64,000 nucleotides of DNA, taken from ZC4RG20 sp036381515 (GTDB lineage Bacteria; Pseudomonadota; Gammaproteobacteria; Steroidobacterales; Rariloculaceae). The notes beneath the pieces were generated by a model. It searched no databases. It was not told the DNA's origin and saw only the letters and a program-made list of their open reading frames with translations. Made by a program: the position numbers and the translations under genes. The DNA is taken from contig DASVCR010000052.1 of the NCBI GenBank assembly GCA_036381515.1, positions 19,678 through 83,677 on the forward strand, read 5' to 3'. Numbering within the stretch: position 1 is the first letter of the stretch; the number at the start of each line of letters is the position of its first letter. Below are positions 16,893 through 24,643 of the stretch, in pieces.

Positions 16893-17246
16893 TCATTGCG
16901 GCAGCGCCGCGTCGCTCTTACCGGCGGCAGGCCGCTGCAGCCTCGCCGACGCCGACCCAGCGTAGCCGCAGCAGGCGCCCGAGGCGGTGAACGGGTTCTC
17001 TAAGGCGCCGTCGCGGTGCGCCACGCGCGTGACGTCGACCTCCGCGAGATCGGCATGCATCGCGGTTCGATCGCCGCGCGGCGACGTGCCCGCAGCCGTT
17101 TCGGCGTCGTGCTCGAAGGCCTCGGCGGCCGCGACGCGATCCGCGTCCGTGGCGTCACGCGTGAACAGCACCGACTCGACGGCGATCAGGCCGATGAAGA
17201 GCGCGGCGAAGGCCGCGGCGGTCTTGTCGGTGCGAGTCAGTGCCAT
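16893..17246 (-). CDS. Small exported or membrane-anchored protein of unknown function
   Basis: A 117-residue protein I do not recognise. One hydrophobic segment near the start ('TAAAFAALFIGLIAVESVLF', about 9-28) could be a signal peptide or anchor. The rest is acidic and Ala-rich, with an adjacent Cys pair in 'GACCGYAGSA' near the end. A stop at 16893 overlaps a possible ATG of the sugar transferase frame (ATGA), pointing to cotranscription. A CRP-like palindrome lies about 95-110 bases upstream. Function unknown; it could be an accessory of the sugar transferase. Confidence 0.6.
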   Translation of the reverse strand: MALTRTDKTAAAFAALFIGLIAVESVLFTRDATDADRVAAAEAFEHDAETAAGTSPRGDRTAMHADLAEVDVTRVAHRDGALENPFTASGACCGYAGSASARLQRPAAGKSDAALPQ

Positions 17247-17571
17247 GACGCATCCGTTCCTTCGAGACGCGCACAGCTTCGCAGCCGGAAATGGCTCGGG
17301 AGCGGACGAAAAATGCCGAATTATGGCAACGCGCCGAAGCGTGACGCGCGTCACGAGCGTGGTCGGCGCTGTCCCGCGGCGCCGGTCGCTCGGGCGGCAA
17401 CGGCTCGTCGGGCGTCCCCGGCCGGATCCGGTGCTGCCGGCCTCACGAGACACGGCATGGAAACGCGCCGGCGACAGGCACACCGCCGGCATGCCGGCCT
17501 CGTATCGGTACCGGCGTCGTCGAAACGGTCGCCGGGTAGAATGGATCGATGCAGGAGTCGAGGTAGGGCGC
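17247..17571. promoter_or_regulatory. Divergent promoter region with CRP-like palindrome
   Basis: Gene-free region between the divergent small gene (start 17246) and the CPBP gene (start 17572). It contains a perfect 16-base palindrome at 17340-17355, CGTGACGCGCGTCACG, which has the GTGA-N6-TCAC layout of CRP/FNR-type operators, next to an AT-rich stretch (GAAAAATGCCGAATTATGG, about 17308-17326). A TAGAAT hexamer near 17537 could be the -10 of the CPBP gene. Confidence 0.5.
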
Positions 17572-18297
17572 GTGAGCACGGCGGAGGACGCTCGAGCGGA
17601 GAAGAACGCTCCCCGCGTGTCGCGCCGCGAGGCGGCCTTCGACATCGCCGCCGTCGTCGTGCTCGTTCCGCTCTGCGCGATCGCCGCGGGCGTCCTCGTA
17701 GGGATGTTTTCGCCCGGGCCGCCGAGCGTCGCGGTCGCACTTTGCGTGCAGGCGCTGCTCGTGCTCGGCGGCGTCTACCTGCTGCTCGCGGCACGGGAGC
17801 AGGGCTTCGACCGGATCGGCCTTCGCGCGCCGGAACGTGCCGACCTCGGCCGTGGGCTGATCGTCATGCTCGCCGGCTTCGGCGTGAACGCGCTGCTGAC
17901 GCTCGCCGTCGTCGCGCTGTCGCCCGGCACGCTCGAGGAGCACATCGCGGGGCTCGAGTCGCTCGCGGTCGGGCTCACCGGCGACACGCCGATCGCGCTG
18001 ATGCTCCTGCTGCTCCTGCTCGTCGGGTTCTACGAGGAAGTCGTCGCGCGCGGGCTGTTGCTGACCCGCGCGCGCGAGCTCGTCGGCGGCTTCTGGCCGC
18101 CCGCGCTGATCTCGGCCGGGCTGTTCGCGCTCGGCCATTTCTACCAGGGCGTTTACGGCGTCGTGCAGACGGCGCTGTTCGGGCTCGTGCTCGCGGTGTT
18201 CACGCTGCGCTGGGGCACGCTGTGGCCCGCGATCTTCGCGCACACGGCGATCAACATGGTGTCGCTGCTGCAGCTCTCGGCACCGGACCGTCTCTGA
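17572..18297 (+). CDS. CPBP-family intramembrane endopeptidase
   Basis: A 241-residue polytopic membrane protein of the CPBP (CAAX protease and bacteriocin-processing, ABI) family. The motifs are 'FYEEVVARGLLL' (EExxxR), 'SAGLFALGHF' (conserved His) and 'IFAHTAINM' (second His), which together form the glutamate protease site in the membrane. About seven hydrophobic segments are visible. I use the GTG at 17572, preceded by GAGGTAGGG; sequence before it looks non-coding. Members cleave prenylated or other membrane-embedded peptides; the substrate is unknown here. It converges on the SLC13 gene, and a hairpin at 18302-18323 separates them. Confidence 0.88.
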   Translation: MSTAEDARAEKNAPRVSRREAAFDIAAVVVLVPLCAIAAGVLVGMFSPGPPSVAVALCVQALLVLGGVYLLLAAREQGFDRIGLRAPERADLGRGLIVMLAGFGVNALLTLAVVALSPGTLEEHIAGLESLAVGLTGDTPIALMLLLLLLVGFYEEVVARGLLLTRARELVGGFWPPALISAGLFALGHFYQGVYGVVQTALFGLVLAVFTLRWGTLWPAIFAHTAINMVSLLQLSAPDRL

Positions 18298-18301
18298 TCG
18301 G

Positions 18302-18323
18302 CCGTGTGACGGGCATCACACGG
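18302..18323. terminator. Bidirectional hairpin between convergent CPBP and SLC13 genes
   Basis: Perfect 8-base arms, CCGTGTGA and TCACACGG, flank six bases. The stop codon of the SLC13 gene (18316-18318) lies inside the right half, and the CPBP stop is five bases before. The position suggests a shared terminator. The sequence also equals the CRP consensus TGTGA-N6-TCACA, but lying between two gene ends it is unlikely to act as a promoter site. Confidence 0.5.
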
Positions 18324-20103
18324 TGGACAGCGGCCAGACGAACGCGATCAGCGGCACGCCGACGAGCACGACGACGATCGACAGCGGCAGCCCGAGCCGC
18401 CAGTAGTCGCCGAACCGGTATCCGCCGGGGCCCATCACGAGCGTGTTCGACTGATGGCCGATCGGCGTCAGGAAGTCGCACGCCGCGCCGACCGCGACGG
18501 CCATCAGGAACGGATCCGGCGCGAGGCCGAGCGTCTTCGCGAGGCTCGCCGCGATCGGCGCCATCACGAGCACCGTCGCGGCATTGTTCAGGAACGGCGT
18601 GACGAGCATCGTGACGACCATGATCGACGCGAGCGCGCCGAGCGGCGGCATCGGCCCCGTCGCGGACGACAGCCACGACGCGAGGAGCTCCGTGCCGCCC
18701 GTCGTCCGAATCGCGTCGCTGATCGGGATCAGCGAGCCGAGCAGGACGAGTATCGGCCAGTCGATCACCTCGTACGCCTCGCGCAGCGTGAGCGCGCGGA
18801 AGAGAAGCAGCACGACGGCGGCGCCGAAGAACGCGATCGCGACGGGCACGACGTCCATCGCGACGAGCACCATCGCCGCGGCAAGCACGAGGATCGGCAG
18901 ATAGCTCTGCCCGCCGCGCCCGAGCCTCAGGTCCCGGCCCGCGAGCGGCAGGCAGCGCAGCTCCGCGAGCGTATCGGGAAGCTGCTCGAGGTTGCCCTTC
19001 AGCACGATGACGTCGCCGGGCCGGAACTTGATGGACCGCAGTCGGTGCGTGACGCGCTCGCCGCTCCGGCTTACGGCCAGCAGCCTGACCTGGAAGCGTT
19101 CCGACAGGCGCAGCTGCGCGGCGGAGCGTCCGACGAGCGGCGAATCGCTGCGCACGACGGCTTCGAGGACGCCGACGTTCTCGCGCTTCGTGGCGCCGAT
19201 CGCCGGGTCCTCTTCCTCCGCTGCGAGCGTGAGCCGGCTCTGCCCGACGACGCGCTCGATCGCGCCCGGATCGCCCTCGAGCAGCAGCACGTCGTCCGCG
19301 TTCAACGTCCAGTTGTCGGACGGCGTATAGCGGCGGAAGCGCTCGCGGATGATCGTCGCGACCTCGACGTCGCCTTCGCCGAGCGCCTCGAGCTCGGCGA
19401 CCGTGCGACCGACGAACGGCGAATCGGGCGGCACCCGCGCCTCGGCGGTGTAGCCCTCGATATTGAACGCCGCGTCCATCGACGCGGCGCCCCTCCGGGA
19501 CGTCGGCAGCAGCCGATACGTGAACGCGAGCAGCACGACGCCCGCGGCGGAGAGGCCGAGGCCGACCGGGAAGAAGTCGAACATCTCGAACGGCTCGCCC
19601 GCGATCTGCTCCCGCATCTGCGAGACGATGATGTTCGGCGACGTCCCGATCAGCGTCATCATGCCGCCGAGCAGCGAACCGAACGCCATCGGCATCAGCA
19701 GGTACGACGGCGACGTGCCCGTGCGGCGCGCGAGCTGCAGCGCGACCGGGATCAGCATCGCGAGCGCGCCGATGTTCTTCACGAACGCGGAGAGCAGCGT
19801 GACCGTCGTGACGAGGCCGAGGACCTGCGTCGTCGGCGAGCGCAGGTGCGAGCTCGCGCGCCGCAGCACGATGTCGACGACGCCGGAGCGGGACACGGCG
19901 GCGCTCACGAGCAGCGCGGTCGCGACGATGACGAGGATGTCATTGCCGAAGCCGGTGAACGCCTGGTCGGGCGGCACGACGCCGGCGGCGACGGCGGCGA
20001 GGAGCGCGAGCAGCGCGACGAGGTCATAGCGCAGCCGCCCCCAGGCGAACAGGCCCATCATGCCGATCACGATGGCGAACGCGAGCGCCTGGTCGAGGGT
20101 CAC
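18316..20103 (-). CDS. SLC13-family permease with TrkA-C domains
   Basis: A 595-residue inner-membrane transporter. N-terminal membrane segments (about 5-200) include 'LLSAFVKNIGALAMLIPVALQLA' and 'SLLGGMMTLIGTSPNIIVS', a signature of the DASS/CitMHS group. Two TrkA-C (RCK-C) domains occupy about 215-380 ('SPFVGRTVAELEAL', 'LLEGDPGAIERVVG', 'SPLVGRSAAQLRLSERF', 'GDVIVLKGNLEQL'). The second membrane half follows, with 'TPFLNNAATVLVMAPIAASLA' and 'DFLTPIGHQSNTLVMGPGGY'. Members carry sulfate, dicarboxylates or other anions with sodium. The GTG start overlaps the stop of the upstream CBS gene (GTGA), indicating translational coupling. Confidence 0.9.
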   Translation of the reverse strand: MTLDQALAFAIVIGMMGLFAWGRLRYDLVALLALLAAVAAGVVPPDQAFTGFGNDILVIVATALLVSAAVSRSGVVDIVLRRASSHLRSPTTQVLGLVTTVTLLSAFVKNIGALAMLIPVALQLARRTGTSPSYLLMPMAFGSLLGGMMTLIGTSPNIIVSQMREQIAGEPFEMFDFFPVGLGLSAAGVVLLAFTYRLLPTSRRGAASMDAAFNIEGYTAEARVPPDSPFVGRTVAELEALGEGDVEVATIIRERFRRYTPSDNWTLNADDVLLLEGDPGAIERVVGQSRLTLAAEEEDPAIGATKRENVGVLEAVVRSDSPLVGRSAAQLRLSERFQVRLLAVSRSGERVTHRLRSIKFRPGDVIVLKGNLEQLPDTLAELRCLPLAGRDLRLGRGGQSYLPILVLAAAMVLVAMDVVPVAIAFFGAAVVLLLFRALTLREAYEVIDWPILVLLGSLIPISDAIRTTGGTELLASWLSSATGPMPPLGALASIMVVTMLVTPFLNNAATVLVMAPIAASLAKTLGLAPDPFLMAVAVGAACDFLTPIGHQSNTLVMGPGGYRFGDYWRLGLPLSIVVVLVGVPLIAFVWPLSTV

Positions 20104-20594
20104 AGCGTGTCTTCGGACCGGTCACGCTCGACGGCTTCACCGTCCGGAGCCGCGCGTGGCGCCGTCGCCCTGCGGCGATGCGGGTCCGCGAGCTCTCGCA
20201 GAATTTCGCTTGCCTGCTGCGGATCGCGCTCGAGGCGGCCGAGATCGCTCAACGTGACGATGCCGGCGAGGCGTCCGTCGGCGTCGAGCACCGGCAGGCG
20301 ACGCACCTGTCGCTCGCTCATGATCCGGAACGCGTCCTCGAGCGTATCGTTCTCTCGGCACGTGAAGAGCGTCGAGGACATGATGTCGCGGACGCTGAGC
20401 TCCGCTGGATTCTTTCCGTCGACGACGGCCCGCAGGATGATGTCGCGGTCCGTCAGCACGCCCTCGAGGGTTTCGCCGGAGCCGACGAGCACCGCGCCGA
20501 CGTCGTATTCGGCCATCGCGGTCGCGGCCTCCTGCACGGTGGCATCCGGAGACACGAGCTCGACCTCGCGGCTCATGACGTCGGCGACTCTCAT
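20100..20594 (-). CDS. CBS-domain pair protein
   Basis: A 164-residue protein with two CBS motifs: 'VADVMSREVELVSPDATVQEAATAMAEYDVGAVLV' with 'GVLTDRDIILRAV' (about 2-58) and 'VRDIMSSTLFTCRENDTLEDAFRIMSERQVRRLPVLDADGRLAGIVTLSDLGRL' (about 67-122), plus a charged tail. CBS pairs bind adenosine nucleotides and regulate attached or neighbouring proteins. Its stop overlaps the start of the SLC13 permease, so it may be a nucleotide-sensing regulator of that transporter; this is inference from context. An inverted repeat lies just upstream at 20618-20649. Confidence 0.9.
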   Translation of the reverse strand: MRVADVMSREVELVSPDATVQEAATAMAEYDVGAVLVGSGETLEGVLTDRDIILRAVVDGKNPAELSVRDIMSSTLFTCRENDTLEDAFRIMSERQVRRLPVLDADGRLAGIVTLSDLGRLERDPQQASEILRELADPHRRRATAPRAAPDGEAVERDRSEDTL

Positions 20595-20617
20595 GAACGG
20601 CCTCCCGGCGTCGGACT

Positions 20618-20649
20618 CGACGCTCGACGCGTCAGGCGCGCGAGCGTCG
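20618..20649. promoter_or_regulatory. Inverted repeat upstream of the CBS-SLC13 operon
   Basis: Perfect 9-base arms, CGACGCTCG (20618-20626) and CGAGCGTCG (20641-20649), flank 14 bases. The element starts 24 bases before the CBS gene start, so it is either an operator or a hairpin in the mRNA leader. Nothing else is recognised in 20595-20823, the divergent spacer shared with amn. Confidence 0.35.
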
Positions 20650-20823
20650 GTCGGCGCGCTCCTCGGGCTCGGGATCCGCCGGCGGCCGGCCGGCTCGATT
20701 GGTGCGGCGGTGAGTCATGTCATCGACGCGCTTCGGAGGATTCCCCTCGCGACAAGAAATGCAATCGGCATGCCAAGCAGGCGCCCCTTGCCACGGCCAA
20801 GGTCTTCGATGGAACCTTGTGTG

Positions 20824-22308
20824 ATGAGCGATTTACGCGTCCTGACGCCGCCGCCGATCCCGACCGAGCTCTTCGACGACGCGGCCGCGGCCGTAGGCCG
20901 GCTCGAGGAGATCTACGAGCGGAACACGGCGTTCCTGCGCGAGCGCTTCGAGGCCTACGCGAACGGCGACGATCCCGGTTGTCGGGTGCGCGCCGTGTAC
21001 CCGTTCGTGCGCATCACGACGGAGACGTACGAGCGCCTCGACTCGCGGCTCTCGTACGGCTTCGTCGCGGGTCCCGGCGTGCACGAGACGAGCGTGACGA
21101 GGCCCGATCTCTTCCGCGAGTACTACACGGAGCAGATCGCGCTGCTGCTCGAGAACCATCGCGTGCCGGTCGCGATCGGCGAATCGGCCGAGCCGATCCC
21201 CGTGCACTTCGCGTACCGACGGGACGTGAACATCGCGGTCGACTCGGGCAACACGGCAGGCCGGCGGTTGCTGCGCGACGTGTTCGACACGCCGGACCTC
21301 GCCGCGATGGACGATGCGATCGTGAACGGCACGCTGCGGCGAGGGCCCCACGAGCCCGCGCCGCTCGCGCTGTTCCGTGCGGCGCGCGTCGATTACTCGC
21401 TGCATCGGCTGCACCACTACACGGGCACCGATCCCGAGTACTTCCAGCACTTCGTGATCTTCACGAACTATCAGTTCTACGTCGACACGTTCGCGCGGAT
21501 CTGCCGCGAGCGCCTCGCGGCCGAAGGCGGCGAGTGGGAGGGCTTCGTCGAGCCCGGCAACGTCGTGACGCGGCCGGGCCGCGCCGGGCCCGTCGAAGGC
21601 AGGCCGCCCGAGCGGATGCCTCAGATGCCGGCCTTCCACCTGCTCAGGCCCGGCCGCGACGGCATCACGATGATCAACATCGGCACCGGACCGTCGAACG
21701 CGCGCAACATCACCGACCACGTCGCCGTGATGCGCTCTCACGCATGGCTGATGCTCGGGCACTGCGCGGGCCTCCGGAACTCGCAGAAGATCGGCGACTA
21801 CGTGCTTGCGCACGGCTACGTGCGCGAGGATCACGTGCTCGACGAGGAGCTGCCACTCTGGGTGCCGGTTCCGGCGCTCGCGGAGATGCAGGTTGCACTC
21901 GAGCAGGCCGTCGGCGCGGTCACGGGGCTCACCGGCTTCGAGCTGAAGCGCGTGATGCGCACCGGCACGGTCTGCAGCGTCGACAACCGCAACTGGGAGA
22001 TCGGCGACAGCGCGACACGCATTCGCAAGCTGTCGCAGTCGCGCGCGATCGCGCTCGACATGGAATCCGCGACGATCGCCGCCAACGGGTTCCGCTTCCG
22101 CGTGCCGTACGGCACGCTGCTGTGCGTGTCGGACAAGCCGATGCACGGCGAGATCAAGCTCGCCGGCATGGCGAGCGAGTTCTACAGGCAGCGGGTCGGG
22201 CAGCATCTCGACATCGGCCTCGACGCGCTCGAGCGGCTGCGCGCGCAGGAGCGCGAGCGGCTCCATTCGCGCAAGCTCCGCAGCTTCGCCGAGGTCGCGT
22301 TCCAGTGA
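20824..22308 (+). CDS. amn: AMP nucleosidase
   Basis: A 494-residue enzyme that hydrolyses AMP to adenine and ribose 5-phosphate. The N-terminal domain shows 'RVRAVYPFVRITT' and 'LSYGFVAGPGVHETSVTRPDLFREYYTEQIALLLENH' with 'PIPVHFAY', and the catalytic nucleoside-phosphorylase-like domain has 'MINIGTGPSNARNITDHVAVMRSHAWLMLGHCAGLRNSQKIGDYVLAHGYVREDHVLD' and 'ALDMESATIAANGFRFRVPYGTLLCVSDKPMHGE'. Length matches E. coli Amn (484). I start at the ATG at 20824, where homology begins; an in-frame ATG five codons earlier (20809) is possible. It works in purine-pool control. Confidence 0.95.
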   Translation: MSDLRVLTPPPIPTELFDDAAAAVGRLEEIYERNTAFLRERFEAYANGDDPGCRVRAVYPFVRITTETYERLDSRLSYGFVAGPGVHETSVTRPDLFREYYTEQIALLLENHRVPVAIGESAEPIPVHFAYRRDVNIAVDSGNTAGRRLLRDVFDTPDLAAMDDAIVNGTLRRGPHEPAPLALFRAARVDYSLHRLHHYTGTDPEYFQHFVIFTNYQFYVDTFARICRERLAAEGGEWEGFVEPGNVVTRPGRAGPVEGRPPERMPQMPAFHLLRPGRDGITMINIGTGPSNARNITDHVAVMRSHAWLMLGHCAGLRNSQKIGDYVLAHGYVREDHVLDEELPLWVPVPALAEMQVALEQAVGAVTGLTGFELKRVMRTGTVCSVDNRNWEIGDSATRIRKLSQSRAIALDMESATIAANGFRFRVPYGTLLCVSDKPMHGEIKLAGMASEFYRQRVGQHLDIGLDALERLRAQERERLHSRKLRSFAEVAFQ

Positions 22309-22356
22309 CGCCCGTCTTCGCGGCCGCAAACACGGCGGCGGTCCGTTCCGTCCCGA

Positions 22357-23232
22357 TCAGTCCCCGGTCGCGACGCCTCGCGAAGGATCGTTGATCCATT
22401 CGCTCCACGAGCCCGCATAGAGCACGGGCTCGTCGAATCCCGCGTGACGGAGCGCGAGGATGTCGTGCGCGGCCGTGATCCCCGACCCGCAGTAGCAGAC
22501 GACGTCCTTTCCGGACGCGTCTCCGAGGAGCGTGTCGAACCGGCGGCGCAGCTCGTCCTTCGGCTTGAAGAAGCCGCGCGCGTCGAGGTTTTCGCTCGCC
22601 GGCGCCGAGCGCGCGCCCGGGATGTGGCCCGCGACGGGATCGATCGGCTCGACGTCGCCGCGGAAGCGCGCGCGGTCGCGTGCATCGAGCAGGATCTGCG
22701 TGCGTCCGTCGACGTCGTCGGCCGCGACGACGCGCGTGAGCGGCGCGCGTTCCGCGTAATCGGTGCGCGAAGGCACCGGAGCAGGCGGCACGGCCTGTGT
22801 GACCGGACAGCCCGCGTCGACCCATGCCCGCCAGCCGCCGTCGAGGACGGCGACCGCGGCGTGGCCGATCCAGCGCATCATCCACCAGAGACGCGCGGCG
22901 AACGCGCCGCCCGCATCGTCGTACGCGACGACCTGATCATCGGGCGACACGCCCCACGCTTCGACTCGCGCGATCCACGCGGCGCGCTCGGGCAGCGGAT
23001 GCCGGCCGGTCACGCCCGGAACGCGCGGTCCGCTCAGGTGCTCGTCGATGTCCGCGTGCCGTGCGCCCGGAATGTGCCCGGCGAGATACGCATTCCGCCC
23101 GGCTAGAGGGTCCGCGAGCGAGAACCGGCAATCGAAGATCCGCCATGACGGATCGTCGAGGTGCGCGCGGAGCGTCGCGACGTCGATCAGCGTGGCGGCA
23201 CGGAGGCGAGCGGGCGGCTGCGGAGCGGGCAT
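22357..23232 (-). CDS. sseA: Sulfurtransferase, 3-mercaptopyruvate/thiosulfate type
   Basis: A 291-residue protein with two rhodanese domains. The first (about 12-135) has 'DCRFSLADPLAGRNAYLAGHIPGARHADIDEHLS' and the inactive loop 'VAYDDAGGAFAARLWWMMRWIGH'. The second (about 160-285) has 'HIPGARSAPASENLD' and the active loop 'VVCYCGSGITAAHDILALRHAGF' with the catalytic Cys opening CGSGITA. The CGSG(I/V)TA loop favours mercaptopyruvate over thiosulfate. It transfers sulfur from 3-mercaptopyruvate to cyanide or thiols. Four bases separate it from the MBL-fold gene upstream, so the two are probably one transcript. Confidence 0.9.
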   Translation of the reverse strand: MPAPQPPARLRAATLIDVATLRAHLDDPSWRIFDCRFSLADPLAGRNAYLAGHIPGARHADIDEHLSGPRVPGVTGRHPLPERAAWIARVEAWGVSPDDQVVAYDDAGGAFAARLWWMMRWIGHAAVAVLDGGWRAWVDAGCPVTQAVPPAPVPSRTDYAERAPLTRVVAADDVDGRTQILLDARDRARFRGDVEPIDPVAGHIPGARSAPASENLDARGFFKPKDELRRRFDTLLGDASGKDVVCYCGSGITAAHDILALRHAGFDEPVLYAGSWSEWINDPSRGVATGD

Positions 23233-23236
23233 TCCA

Positions 23237-24040
23237 CTATGTCAGCGGATCGAGGTCGACGCGCGCGATCCAGTTCCGCGTCGCGTCGGACGCGGCCGGA
23301 TAGCGCTCGAGCACGAGCGGATCGTGGCCCGGGATCACGTGTGCCTTCGAGCTCGCGAGCCGGTAGAGCGTCGCGTAGCCTTCGAGCAGCTCCGCGAGGT
23401 TGTAGAGGACCGGAAAGGCACGGCCCGTCTCCATGTGCGCATAGAAGTGCGACGCGTCCGACGCGAGCACGACGTTGCCGCGGCGGGTCGCGACGCGGAC
23501 GCACTGGAGCCCCATCGTGTGCCCGCCGATCCGATGAACGGTGATCCCCGGCGCGATCTCGTCGGTGCCGTCGTGGAACACGACGCGGCCGTCGAACACG
23601 CGCTTCACCATCCGCGCGACGTCGTCCGCCTCGAACGCTTCTTTGATCTTGCGATGGCACATGAAGCGCCCGGTTGCGTACTGCATTTCCGCATCCTGCA
23701 GATGGAAGCACGCGTTCTCGAACAGGGCCGCGTTGCCGCAGTGATCGTAGTGCATATGCGTGACGATCACGTCGCGCACGTCCGCGTGCCGGATGCCGAT
23801 CGCTTCGAGGCCGCGCTCGACGGGGTTCACGATCGTCCTGCCGCGCTTCGCGGCCATCGCCGCGTCGAAGCCGGTATCGACGACGTAGACGGCGCTGTCG
23901 CCGACGATCGCCCAGACGTAATAGTCGAGCGGCATGTCCGACGTCTCGTGCGCATCGGCACCGACGAAGTTGCTGAACGCCTTGCGCGCGAGCTCGGCGT
24001 ACTTGACGGCGTAGATCTCGTACAGCGGAACGGTGCTCAT
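23237..24040 (-). CDS. Metallo-beta-lactamase-fold protein, N-acyl homoserine lactonase-like
   Basis: A 267-residue protein. The dimetal site 'VTHMHYDHCGN' (His95, His97, Asp99, His100) is intact, as are 'GGHTMGLQCV' and the aspartate in 'VLASDASHFYAHM', and a terminal His in 'HVIPGHDPLVLE'. Length and 'YAVKYAELARKAFSNFVGADAHE' fit the AttM/AhlB-like lactonase group, which opens acyl-homoserine lactone or other lactone rings. No LuxI gene is visible, so quorum quenching or metabolism of another lactone is possible. It shares a likely operon with sseA, four bases downstream. Confidence 0.82.
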   Translation of the reverse strand: MSTVPLYEIYAVKYAELARKAFSNFVGADAHETSDMPLDYYVWAIVGDSAVYVVDTGFDAAMAAKRGRTIVNPVERGLEAIGIRHADVRDVIVTHMHYDHCGNAALFENACFHLQDAEMQYATGRFMCHRKIKEAFEADDVARMVKRVFDGRVVFHDGTDEIAPGITVHRIGGHTMGLQCVRVATRRGNVVLASDASHFYAHMETGRAFPVLYNLAELLEGYATLYRLASSKAHVIPGHDPLVLERYPAASDATRNWIARVDLDPLT

Positions 24041-24085
24041 CGCGGTTTGGGCTTCGTGATTGCTGCGCCGCTCAGCGGCGGACGG

Positions 24086-24643
24086 TCACCATCGGCGGAC
24101 GCGGCCCGTATCGACGTGGATGAACCGGTCATCGGGATAGTAGCCGACGCCGCCGGCTTCGAGCGCGAGGGCCTCGTCGCGGAGCCGGTGGAGCGGCGCG
24201 CCGACGAGCCGCACGTCCATCGCCTTGCCTTCCATGTGGAGACTGCGCTTCGCGACGCCGTTGCTCCGCGCGCGCAGCATCTCGTTCGTCTTCGGCGAGC
24301 GGTACGCGGAGATGATCTCGTACGTGCCTCTCCCGCCCGCCCGAAGGCGCAGCTCGTACAGGATGTCGAGGAGGCGCGGATCCATCCGGTGGACGTCGCC
24401 CGTGCGGAAGTCGCGCAGGAAATGATCGATCTCGTCGAGCGCGTCGGGCAGGTACCTGCCGTTCACGGCGTACGTCACGCGCAGGCGCTCGCCGGTATGC
24501 GTATGATAGAACGTCAACGCGCGCGGCTCAGTCGCCCGAGAAGCCCGCGCGAACAACACGCCCGCGATCGCGGCCGCGCTCGATACGAGCAGGCGACGGC
24601 GGGCCAAGCTCTCGGGCCAAGCGTCCTGACATTCGTCGCACAT
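24086..24643 (-). CDS. DUF882 (YcbK-like) peptidase with Tat-type signal
   Basis: A 185-residue exported protein. The early 'LARRRLLVSSAAAIAGVLFARASRA' is a Tat-like signal (RRRLL). The body has 'LTFYHTHTGERLRVTY', 'IDHFLRDFRTGDVHRMDPRLLDILYEL', 'IISAYRSPKTNEMLR', 'RSLHMEGKAMDVRL' with the zinc-ligand His and Asp, and 'DDRFIHVDTGRVRRW'. This is the M15-like DUF882 family of peptidoglycan hydrolases (YcbK/MepK type). The ATG at 24643 is chosen; a TTG at 24607 would give a shorter signal. Its start overlaps the start of the divergent L,D-transpeptidase gene, just as ycbB and ycbK neighbour each other in enterobacteria. Confidence 0.88.
   Translation of the reverse strand: MCDECQDAWPESLARRRLLVSSAAAIAGVLFARASRATEPRALTFYHTHTGERLRVTYAVNGRYLPDALDEIDHFLRDFRTGDVHRMDPRLLDILYELRLRAGGRGTYEIISAYRSPKTNEMLRARSNGVAKRSLHMEGKAMDVRLVGAPLHRLRDEALALEAGGVGYYPDDRFIHVDTGRVRRW

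Noticed and set aside
18302..18323. Perfect CRP consensus TGTGA-N6-TCACA as a CRP operator
   Set aside because: It sits between two convergent gene ends and overlaps a stop codon, so a shared terminator hairpin is more likely.
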